From positions 1 through 5,545 of the forward strand of contig JBKPRD010000309.1 of the NCBI GenBank assembly GCA_046734415.1: a stretch of 5,545 nucleotides of DNA, written 5' to 3'. A program made the position numbers and the translations under genes. Each line of letters opens with the position of its first letter. Position 1 is the stretch's first letter. The notes beneath the pieces were generated by a model. That model saw only the letters and a list, made by a program, of their open reading frames with translations. It did not search any database and was not told the DNA's origin. Source of the DNA: DATBLE01 sp046734415 (GTDB lineage: Bacteria > Actinomycetota > Thermoleophilia > Gaiellales > Gaiellaceae). Shown in pieces: positions 1 through 5,137 of this stretch.

Positions 1-440
1 ACCAGCTCGAGGCCGGCTACCAGATCACGCCGCAGGACCTCCAGGACACGATCGCGAGGCAGGGCGTCGAGCTGCGCAAGATGGACGTCGTTCTCGTGCG
101 AACGGGCCGGATGCGCGCCTGGCCGGACTTCGACGGATATCTCCAGCGCTCGCCGGGAATCAACCTGCCCGCGGCCAAGTGGCTCTGCGAGGAGGCCGGC
201 GCGATGTGCCTCGCAGGCGACACGATCGGTCTCGAGGTGATGCCGTGGGACGAGCCCGATGCGTTCCTACCAGTGCACTGCTACATGTTCGCGACCGCCG
301 GCGCCCAGATCATCGAGGTCGTCGACATGGAGGAGATCGCCGCGGAGAAGCAGTACGAGTTCGCCTTCCTCGGCTTCCCGATGAAGCTGCGCGGGGCGAC
401 CGGCGCGCCGATGCCCTCCTACGCGGTGCCGCTGAAGTAG
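1..440 (+). CDS. Cyclase family protein (kynurenine formamidase-like), C-terminal part
   Basis: This is the last 145 codons of a gene entering from the left edge; the frame is open from base 3 to the TAG at 438-440. The family is metal-dependent hydrolases related to kynurenine formamidase and 'putative cyclases', usually about 210-330 residues. The segment carries the late-domain pattern of that family: a strand DVVLVRTG, a block containing PGINLPAAKWLCEEAG (the usual 'aG+s.eaa.WL.e.G' helix), GDTIGLEV, then a His in PVHCYMF followed by GAQIIEVVDMEEIA, and a terminal FPMKLRGATGAPM resembling the common 'PLKl.GatGsPvR' ending. The metal-binding HxGTHxDxPxH-type motif lies outside the window, so catalytic competence cannot be judged. 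An internal ATG at 81 is in the middle of the domain and is not the start. It converges with the sortase gene, with six bases between the two stop codons. Substrate unknown. Confidence 0.88.
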   Translation, partial: QLEAGYQITPQDLQDTIARQGVELRKMDVVLVRTGRMRAWPDFDGYLQRSPGINLPAAKWLCEEAGAMCLAGDTIGLEVMPWDEPDAFLPVHCYMFATAGAQIIEVVDMEEIAAEKQYEFAFLGFPMKLRGATGAPMPSYAVPLK

Positions 441-446
441 GCGCGG

Positions 447-992
447 CTAGGCCGAGGGCCCGGCGGGAACTGCCTTGACCACGAGGCGATGGCTCGCCGA
501 ATAGACCGGGTGACAGGTCGTGAGGATGAGCCGTTCGCCGTGCCCCTTCAGGATCCGCCAGGCGTCCGCGTCCACGACGTAGACGATCGTGATGCGGTAG
601 GGGATTCCGCAGAGGCTCAGGCTGTCGCCGCGCCGGAGGTCGTCGAGGTGGCGAAACGGCGCGCCCCAGGTGGTTCGGTGGCCGGCAATCGCGATCGCGC
701 GGCCCTGGCCGGGCAAGCCCGTCGTCGCGTAGTGACCCGGCCCCTTTTCGAGATCGCCCTTCCCTGTCCCCTGGACGACGACTTGCTGCACGCCGATCTT
801 CGGAATCCGCAGGATCCCGACCACCCCGTGGTCCACCCGGCAGCCGTTCTTGCGGACGACGAAGTGTCGGAGCTCGTGCTGCGTTCGGTGCTGGATCGCG
901 GCGGTGATCGGATCACCGCGAGTGAGCGTCAAGACGCCCCACGCGAGCAGTGCGATTCCCACTGCCGCGAGCAACGCGATGAGGGCGCGCAT
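447..992 (-). CDS. Sortase (class E-like transpeptidase)
   Basis: A 181-residue membrane-anchored cysteine transpeptidase. Residues 1-23 form an uncleaved N-terminal hydrophobic anchor. The catalytic domain shows VGILRIPKIGV near 58-68, YATTGLPGQG near 88-97, the catalytic His105 in AGHRTTWGAPF, the catalytic Cys160 in LILTTCHP, and Arg169 in SASHRLVV, so the His-Cys-Arg triad is complete. The GHRTTxGAPF block and the TTCHP context are typical of the class E/D-like sortases of high-GC actinobacteria. Such enzymes cut between Thr and Gly of an LPXTG/LAXTG signal outside the cell and join the protein to a cell-wall amine. The ATG (992-990) overlaps the stop of the upstream glycosyltransferase as TGATG. 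I see no strong Shine-Dalgarno sequence, so expression probably depends on coupling. The only sorting motif in the window is the LPFTG of the 49-codon ORF at 2014-2163, which makes that its candidate substrate. Confidence 0.92.
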   Translation of the reverse strand: MRALIALLAAVGIALLAWGVLTLTRGDPITAAIQHRTQHELRHFVVRKNGCRVDHGVVGILRIPKIGVQQVVVQGTGKGDLEKGPGHYATTGLPGQGRAIAIAGHRTTWGAPFRHLDDLRRGDSLSLCGIPYRITIVYVVDADAWRILKGHGERLILTTCHPVYSASHRLVVKAVPAGPSA

Positions 993-2029
993 CAGGCGTA
1001 TCGCTTGGGGCTGGACCAGATGCAGCTGTCGACGCGCGGCTGGCGGAGGGCTTTGATCGCGGCGTGTACGAAGACGATCCGGTAGACGAAGTCGAGCAGC
1101 GCGATCGCCGGCGCCATCAAGATGATCTCTAGCCGCCGCGTCGCGACGCTCGCCAGCGCAAGCCAGGCTCCGAGTCCCGCGACGTAGAAGAGCACGTAGT
1201 GCTGGACGCTCGTGAACGGGTGATTCAGCAGGAACAAGGCGACCATCACCGGTGCGCCGAACACGTACAGGAGCCAGTCGAGCAGCAGCAGCAGCGAGGT
1301 GATGTCGAACAGGGTGAACCGCAGCCCGACCCGGTGCCCGATCATCCCCTGGCACGTGCCCCAGAGCCAGCGGAGGTTCTGCTTGTACCAATCCCGGAGA
1401 TTCGTGGGATCGCAAACGGCGGCAACGGCCGCCGGCGCGTACACGATCCGGCCGAGCTTGCGCCGCTGGACCTCCATCGTCCAGAACGTGTCGTCGACGA
1501 TGTAAGGCGTCTTCGGCACGATCACCTTGGCGAGAACCGAGCTGCGGAACATGCTGTTCGACCCGGAGATGCAGTTCATCACTCCCAGAGCCGATTGGCC
1601 GCGCCTGAGGGTGACCTGGTAGCGCCAGTACGCGAACGCACGCGACGCGAGGAATGGATTCAGACGTGCGCGCCCCTCGGCCCGACGGCTCTCGGTCCGG
1701 CCGGTGACGATCGCCACTCCGGGACGGAATTCCGCCAGGCACTTCGCGACGAAATCCTCCGCGGCGATCGTGTCGTCGTCGAGAATCGTCACGAAATCGA
1801 AGTTCTCGATGATCTTCTCGGCCTCGATCAGCGCGTAGAGAGCCGCCGGCTTGCCGAGGTTCGCGGCCAGCGTGAGCACCCTCGCGCCGGCCGCACGAGC
1901 GACCTCGACTGTCCGATCCGACGACGCGTCGCTGACGACGAAGACAGCGGCCGCCTGCCCGACGACCGACCTGATCGTGTCGCCGATCGTGCCTTCGCCG
2001 TTGCGCGACGCGATCAGGACCGCGACCCG
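992..2029 (-). CDS. Processive family-2 glycosyltransferase, membrane-embedded; true start unresolved
   Basis: About 345 residues of recognisable protein. A GT-A fold opens with RVAVLIASRNGEGTIGD at 2029. It has SDASSD (Rossmann nucleotide-sugar region), ILDDDT (Asp triplet at 1780-1772, the DxD site), NCISGSNSMFR, the VDDTFW acidic motif standing in for the usual ED, and QNLRW (1381-1367), the QxxRW signature of processive synthases such as cellulose, chitin and hyaluronan synthases. At least three hydrophobic segments follow QNLRW, as in that family. It probably polymerises or extends a surface polysaccharide from a nucleotide sugar; the sugar is unknown. No ATG, GTG or TTG in this frame lies between 2163 and the GT domain. 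The frame stays open to an ATG at 2380 and has TTG codons at 2326, 2287 and 2230, but the roughly 115 residues this adds are hydrophilic, domain-free and overlap the leader and the LPFTG ORF. The coordinates given cover the conserved part only. A -1 frameshift from the LPFTG ORF would supply the N-terminal membrane helix seen in related synthases. The TGA stop overlaps the sortase start. Confidence 0.87.
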   Translation of the reverse strand, partial: RVAVLIASRNGEGTIGDTIRSVVGQAAAVFVVSDASSDRTVEVARAAGARVLTLAANLGKPAALYALIEAEKIIENFDFVTILDDDTIAAEDFVAKCLAEFRPGVAIVTGRTESRRAEGRARLNPFLASRAFAYWRYQVTLRRGQSALGVMNCISGSNSMFRSSVLAKVIVPKTPYIVDDTFWTMEVQRRKLGRIVYAPAAVAAVCDPTNLRDWYKQNLRWLWGTCQGMIGHRVGLRFTLFDITSLLLLLDWLLYVFGAPVMVALFLLNHPFTSVQHYVLFYVAGLGAWLALASVATRRLEIILMAPAIALLDFVYRIVFVHAAIKALRQPRVDSCIWSSPKRYA

Positions 2030-2163
2030 CGGACCTTCCGTACGGTCGCCACGACAAAAGCGCTCAGGGTCAACAGCAGCCCGAGAATCATGATCGGAAC
2101 CGTGAAGATCCCGCCTGTGAACGGCAGCGGCCCCGCGGCCTCCACTCCACTCGTACCCGACAT
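2014..2163 (-). CDS. 49-residue LPFTG sorting-signal mini-protein (or frameshifted N-terminus of the glycosyltransferase)
   Basis: The ORF starts at ATG 2163-2161, with a TAG immediately upstream in frame and the purine-rich AAGGTGAGG three bases further upstream, and ends at TGA 2016-2014. Residues 1-12 (MSGTSGVEAAGP) contain no signal peptide. LPFTG is at 13-17. A hydrophobic helix covers about 19-41 (IFTVPIMILGLLLTLSAFVV), with the Gly about eleven residues after the motif that many sorting signals have. The tail VRKVRGSRS is basic. This is the complete tripartite C-terminal signal recognised by sortases, and a sortase gene lies downstream in the same transcription unit. What is missing is a secretion signal and any passenger domain. 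The last 16 bases overlap the glycosyltransferase domain in the -1 frame. The alternative reading is that this is the N-terminal membrane anchor of the GT2, separated from it by a single-base deletion, a sequencing error or programmed slippage. I recognise no named family. Confidence 0.62.
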   Translation of the reverse strand: MSGTSGVEAAGPLPFTGGIFTVPIMILGLLLTLSAFVVATVRKVRGSRS

Positions 2164-2166
2164 CTA

Positions 2167-2175
2167 CCTCACCTT
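2167..2175 (-). promoter_or_regulatory. Ribosome binding site of the LPFTG ORF
   Basis: The minus strand reads AAGGTGAGG, then TAG, then the ATG at 2163. It is within a longer purine run (AAGAAAGGGAAGGTGAGG) and is the best Shine-Dalgarno sequence between 2462 and the glycosyltransferase. It fixes the start of the 49-codon ORF. It also implies that ribosomes enter the region in the LPFTG frame, not in the glycosyltransferase frame. Confidence 0.65.
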
Positions 2176-2243
2176 CCCTTTCTTCATTCCTTGACTCGGG
2201 ACCGGGGAGGCAGTCGATTGCATCGCGCAACTCGCCGCAAGTG

Positions 2244-2256
2244 CCCGCTGCGCGGG
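2244..2256 (-). repeat. Small GC hairpin
   Basis: CCCGC (2244-2248) and GCGGG (2252-2256) pair around a 3-base loop. It lies just downstream, in the minus direction, of the 15-bp hairpin and may be part of the same leader structure. There is no T-tract on the minus strand. Confidence 0.4.
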
Positions 2257-2271
2257 TTTGCTCTCTGGACT

Positions 2272-2308
2272 CGCCAGGACGGCGCAACGTATCTGCGCCG
2301 TCCTGGCG
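2272..2308 (-). repeat. Perfect 15-bp inverted repeat (stem-loop)
   Basis: The arms CGCCAGGACGGCGCA (2272-2286) and TGCGCCGTCCTGGCG (2294-2308) are exact reverse complements around a 7-base loop (2287-2293). No T-tract follows on either strand, so it is not a classical intrinsic terminator. It lies about 109 bases upstream of the LPFTG start and 154 bases past the GH5-like stop. It could be a Rho-associated or actinobacterial T-less terminator, an RNA-processing or stability hairpin, or an operator for a dimeric protein. Confidence 0.7.
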
Positions 2309-2436
2309 CGGCGACCAGCTTGTCAACGGATCCCCTCTCCCTTGGTCCGCCGGCCCACCGCCGACAGATCCCTCACTCAAGGTATTCAGGGTCGGTACGA
2401 GTGCTATCCCCCGAACGAGGGGTTGCGCATGGCGGA

Positions 2437-2451
2437 TCGGCTGTCAGCCGA
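2437..2451 (-). repeat. Small inverted repeat just past the GH5-like stop codon
   Basis: TCGGCT and AGCCGA pair around 3 bases, starting 11 bases after the GH5-like stop. It is too short and lacks a U-run, so calling it a terminator would be speculative; it may stabilise the 3' end of that message. Confidence 0.35.
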
Positions 2452-2462
2452 CGGGGAAGGCG

Positions 2463-3638
2463 CTAGTACCCGGCCCGGCTCGCCGCACGCGATTCCTGGT
2501 CGAAGCTGAGGCGATAGCGGGCGCTCATGTCGCTGTCGAAGTACTCGTGCGCCTCGTACCACGTGTTGCCGACCGGGTCGACGATCCACGGCCCGGCGCG
2601 ATGCGACCGTCCGAAGTCGCCGACGGTGTCCCAGCCGAACGCGGCCACGAACAGGCGCTTCCGGTCGCCGTTTCCCCTGATCCCGGCGGCGGCGGCAGTG
2701 GACGCGGCCTCCCATGCCCGCGCGCTCGTCGCACCGACCGGCTCGTTCATCAGGCCGTAGCCGATCACCGCCCGATCGTTCCGGAAGACGGAGGACAGGC
2801 GACGCCAGAGGTCGCCGAGGTCGGCGGCCGGGAGCTCCTCCGATCCGAGGCGGGTCCGCACTCCTCCACGCGCCGTTCCCGCGAAGTAGACGCCGTAGTT
2901 GTGGCAATCGAGGATCACGCCGACTCCGGCCCGGCCGGCCGCCTCGACCGACGCCCGCAAGCGGCCGAGCTGGACCGGATCCAGTCGGCGCCGCAGGCTG
3001 GGCTGGAGCCGCTCCCACCGGAACGCGACCCGCACGTACGCGATCCCCCTCCCGGCCAGGTACGCGTAGGTCGCCGCGCTCGGGTAGGCATATGTCGATC
3101 CGTATGTGCCGCCGTCGCGGTTGCTCAACGGGCTGGTGGGGGCGAGCGGATCGAATCCCGCTCCGAATTCGCCGAACGCTCCCTGTTCGGTGTTGATCCC
3201 GCGCAGCGAGGTGCGCTCCTGAGACTCGATCACGCGGGCCTGAGGATTTGCCACGGCAACTGGTTTCGAAGGCTCCTCGGCCCGGAAGATCGCGAGCTTG
3301 TAGCTGCTCGCCCAGAGCTCGCCGGTCGCCCATGCCGACACCCACAGTCCGTCGGAGCGTGCGGCTCTGTACCACGCCTCCGCGACCCGATTCCAGCGCA
3401 AGTCCCCCGCGGCGGCAGGGTTTCCGGGCCAACCGACCTCGCCGATCAGCCCGCGAGCATGCCCCTTCGCCAGCCAGCTCGAGAAGAGGCCGAGCCGCGC
3501 CACCGAGCGCGCAGCGACAGCTTCCGTCGCCGACGACCTGCCGGACCGGTCGGATCGAGCCGTCGCCCCCGTCGGGCAGAGCAGCGCCAGCGCGACCACG
3601 AGACCGACGAGACGCCTATGCGCGCTCACCTTGCCCAT
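2463..3638 (-). CDS. Secreted GH5-like glycoside hydrolase (cellulase family) with circularly permuted domain
   Basis: 391 residues from ATG 3638. The n-region MGKVSAHRR and the core LVGLVVALALLCPTGATA form a Sec signal peptide. The domain has the GH5 TIM-barrel landmarks in an unusual order. First comes WLAKGHARGLIGEVGWPGN, with Glu67 in the place of the nucleophile, then SAWATGELWASSYKL (Trp103 region, last barrel strand) and a typical C-terminal NPQARVIES. Only then come the usual opening LRGINTEQGAFGEFG, YVRVAFRWERLQP (Arg202), LDCHNYGVY (His246), YGLMNEP (Asn298, acid/base Glu299) and YEAHEYFDSD (His364, Tyr366). The protein ends 25 residues after Tyr366, where a normal GH5 would continue into the nucleophile strand. 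All catalytic positions are present, so it is probably an active beta-glycanase; the substrate is unknown. There is no C-terminal anchor. A TTG at 3680 and a GTG at 3665 extend the frame, but ATG 3638 gives the better signal peptide. It starts 72 bases after the acetamidase gene ends. Confidence 0.85.
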   Translation of the reverse strand: MGKVSAHRRLVGLVVALALLCPTGATARSDRSGRSSATEAVAARSVARLGLFSSWLAKGHARGLIGEVGWPGNPAAAGDLRWNRVAEAWYRAARSDGLWVSAWATGELWASSYKLAIFRAEEPSKPVAVANPQARVIESQERTSLRGINTEQGAFGEFGAGFDPLAPTSPLSNRDGGTYGSTYAYPSAATYAYLAGRGIAYVRVAFRWERLQPSLRRRLDPVQLGRLRASVEAAGRAGVGVILDCHNYGVYFAGTARGGVRTRLGSEELPAADLGDLWRRLSSVFRNDRAVIGYGLMNEPVGATSARAWEAASTAAAAGIRGNGDRKRLFVAAFGWDTVGDFGRSHRAGPWIVDPVGNTWYEAHEYFDSDMSARYRLSFDQESRAASRAGY

Positions 3639-3710
3639 CTCGGCAACCGGAGTGCTCCGGGACACCCTCGAATCAGGCAACTTGAGACCGTTCTGCCCTC
3701 CCGTTCCTGG

Positions 3711-4712
3711 TCAATTCTCCCACAGGTCGAGGGGGAGCAGCGCGGACACGACGGGGTAGGGCACGTCGACGACCTCCGAGACGCGGAGGTCGACCGCGAC
3801 GCTGCACAGTGCATACGCAGCCGGACGCTCGAAGCCGTAGCGCTGCTCGAGGTGGTCGATCATCTCGAGCAGTGCCGCGCGCGCGGCCGCGTTCAGGTCC
3901 ATCCCAACGTCGACCGGGATGCCCGTGGTCGCGTAGGAGCGGCGGCCGGGACGCGCAGGGGTCTCGTAGCGCGGCAGCCGCGGCACGGGCGCATCGTGCA
4001 GCGCGAACCGGACGGTGACGGCGCCGGCGACCTCGATCGCGGTCCCGCACACCTCGCCGTCGCCCTGGGCGAAGTGGAGGTCGCCGACCGAGAACAGCGC
4101 ACCGGGCACGTCGACCGGCAGCCAGAGCCGGCTGCCTGCGACCAGCTGGCGCATGTCCATGTTCCCGCCGGTCTCGCGCGGCGGGATCGTCCGCAGGCCG
4201 TCGGCGGCCTCGGGTGGAATCGCCGCTTCCGGCATCGGATCCGCGACCGCCTCGCCGCGCCGGGCGAGCTCCTCCTCGCGGCGGCGGAACAGCTCGAGCC
4301 GCTCGTGCGACGGCGCGATCCCGGCGACTCCGGCGAACAGCTCCTCCGGCACGGCCACTCCCGGCAGCTCCGCCGACCGCGCGACGCCGTCGGCGATCTC
4401 CCACTTGACGAGGTACGGCTCGGGGAAGAGGTCTGCGAGGAAGCCGAAGCCCGGGATCACCGCGGTCGAGCCGAAGTCGTCGGACTCGTAGGCGAGGAAC
4501 TCGACCTCGAGCACCTGCCCCGGCTCTGCTCCCTCGACATAGACCGGGCCGGTCAGTGGGTGGCCGAGGCCGAGGTCGGCCTTCCCGACGTCGTCGTGTG
4601 TGCTCTGGCGCGTGAACTGCCCGCCGAGGCCCTCCTCCGTCTCGAGCCTGATCTCCTCGCCGGGAGCGAGCTCGGCGATCGGGGGCAGGTCCGGGTGCCA
4701 GCGGTTGTGCAT
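3711..4712 (-). CDS. Acetamidase/formamidase family protein
   Basis: 333 residues, matching the FmdA/AmdA family of zinc-type amidohydrolases that release ammonia from formamide, acetamide or related short amides. Family marks are GGNMDMRQLVAGSRLWLPV at about 182-200 and GDLHFAQGDGEVCGTAIE at 210-227, with HPLTGPVYVEGAEPGQVLEV near 51-70 and VIPGFGFLADLF near 85-96. It is shorter than the roughly 400-residue fungal and mycobacterial amidases but normal for the compact bacterial branch, and is probably cytoplasmic, with no signal peptide. I chose ATG 4712-4710 because GGAG stands 8 bases upstream and the ATG overlaps the stop of the GAF gene as TGATG; a longer frame to 4751 adds only 13 arginine-rich residues. 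The actual amide substrate cannot be read from the sequence. It forms an operon with the GAF and ketopantoate-reductase-like genes. Confidence 0.92.
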   Translation of the reverse strand: MHNRWHPDLPPIAELAPGEEIRLETEEGLGGQFTRQSTHDDVGKADLGLGHPLTGPVYVEGAEPGQVLEVEFLAYESDDFGSTAVIPGFGFLADLFPEPYLVKWEIADGVARSAELPGVAVPEELFAGVAGIAPSHERLELFRRREEELARRGEAVADPMPEAAIPPEAADGLRTIPPRETGGNMDMRQLVAGSRLWLPVDVPGALFSVGDLHFAQGDGEVCGTAIEVAGAVTVRFALHDAPVPRLPRYETPARPGRRSYATTGIPVDVGMDLNAAARAALLEMIDHLEQRYGFERPAAYALCSVAVDLRVSEVVDVPYPVVSALLPLDLWEN

Positions 4713-5137
4713 CAGAGGAGCTCCGCGAGACGAGCCGCGGCGGCGCGGCACGCCTCGATCTCGGCCTCGGACCAGCGCCGCGAGGCGCCGAGCTGGTGCA
4801 GCGAGACGATTCCGGTCACCGCACCGCCGGCGGTCACGGGCGTGACGATCTGCGCCGCGAGCCCGCCGTACGCCTCGCGCATCTCGTGGAACGCGGGATC
4901 GGCGTACGCCGTCGCGCAGTCGTCCTGCACCACCTGACGCCCGGCCGCGACCTCGAGCGCCACCGGCTGGCTCCGCAGGTCGACCGTCCGCTCGCGCATC
5001 AGCGAGCCGACCCCGTCGGCGAGCGCCTCGTGCGTGACCGGGAACGCGTAGTCGCCGGAGAGGTCCCGGCGCAGCGTCACGCGGCTCGCGCCGGTTTGCT
5101 CGAGGAGCCTGCGCAGGACGTCGTCGACCTCCGTCAC
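4712..5137 (-). CDS. Small GAF-domain protein
   Basis: 141 residues made of a single GAF-type sensory fold and nothing else. After a helix (VDDVLRRLLEQTGASRVTLRRD) comes a beta strand and loop region. The second half has VVQDDCATAYADPAFHEM, the strand pair AAQIVTPVTAGGAVTGIVSLHQ and a closing helix (WSEAEIEACRAAAARLAELL), the standard GAF ending. No kinase, GGDEF, HTH or other output domain is present. It may bind a small molecule and act with its operon partners, or be a stand-alone redox or ligand sensor; Cys in DDCATAY is a visible candidate ligand residue. The start is GTG 5137, overlapping the upstream stop by four bases (GTGA), and the stop overlaps the acetamidase ATG. Its wedged position between two metabolic enzymes suggests a regulatory or accessory role, but this is inference. 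Confidence 0.85.
   Translation of the reverse strand: MTEVDDVLRRLLEQTGASRVTLRRDLSGDYAFPVTHEALADGVGSLMRERTVDLRSQPVALEVAAGRQVVQDDCATAYADPAFHEMREAYGGLAAQIVTPVTAGGAVTGIVSLHQLGASRRWSEAEIEACRAAAARLAELL
4721..4724 (-). promoter_or_regulatory. Ribosome binding site deciding the acetamidase start
   Basis: GGAG on the minus strand, 8 bases before ATG 4712-4710 and inside the end of the GAF gene. It favours this start over the codon at 4751. Confidence 0.6.

Larger units (their letters stand above)
2164..2462 (-). other. Leader/intergenic region between the GH5-like gene and the LPFTG ORF
   Basis: These 299 bases contain no convincing gene. Read on the minus strand they hold a small hairpin shortly after the GH5-like stop, a CCCC/GGGG inverted repeat (about 2408-2422), a perfect 15-bp hairpin (2272-2308), a CCCGC/GCGGG hairpin (2244-2256) and finally the purine-rich ribosome binding site. 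The concentration of stems suggests a structured 5' leader or a transcription end plus a new promoter. A TTGACA at 2326-2321 has no matching -10 box at the usual distance. I could not match the region to a known riboswitch class by eye. Confidence 0.5.

Noticed and set aside
436..452. Bidirectional terminator between the convergent cyclase and sortase genes
   Set aside because: Only six bases separate the stops and no stem with a T-tract is visible.
447..2057. Long minus-strand frame that would fuse about 355 extra residues to the sortase
   Set aside because: The extra part is the glycosyltransferase read in the wrong frame. The real sortase begins with the hydrophobic anchor at 992 and the real GT2 frame ends there.
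1199..2194. Plus-strand open frame opposite the glycosyltransferase
   Set aside because: Antisense shadow with no recognisable fold; the minus-strand frame carries the DDD and QxxRW motifs.
2221..2280. c-di-GMP (GEMM)-like riboswitch suggested by AGCAAACC
   Set aside because: The downstream GGACGCAAAGCC-type segment and the tetraloop/receptor pattern of that class are absent.
2321..2326. TTGACA as a -35 promoter box for the LPFTG/GT2/sortase genes
   Set aside because: There is no TAnnnT-like -10 box 16-19 bases downstream on the minus strand; the TACGTT nearby is too far away. A single hexamer match is not enough.
2030..2380. N-terminal extension of the glycosyltransferase up to the ATG at 2380
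   Set aside because: About 115 hydrophilic residues with no domain, overlapping hairpins and the LPFTG ORF, and no good ribosome binding site. It was kept only as a possible start.
2241..4937. Very long plus-strand open frame (about 898 codons)
   Set aside because: It runs antisense to the GH5-like and acetamidase genes, has low-complexity Arg/Pro/Ala/Asp-rich content and no domain; it is a product of high GC content.
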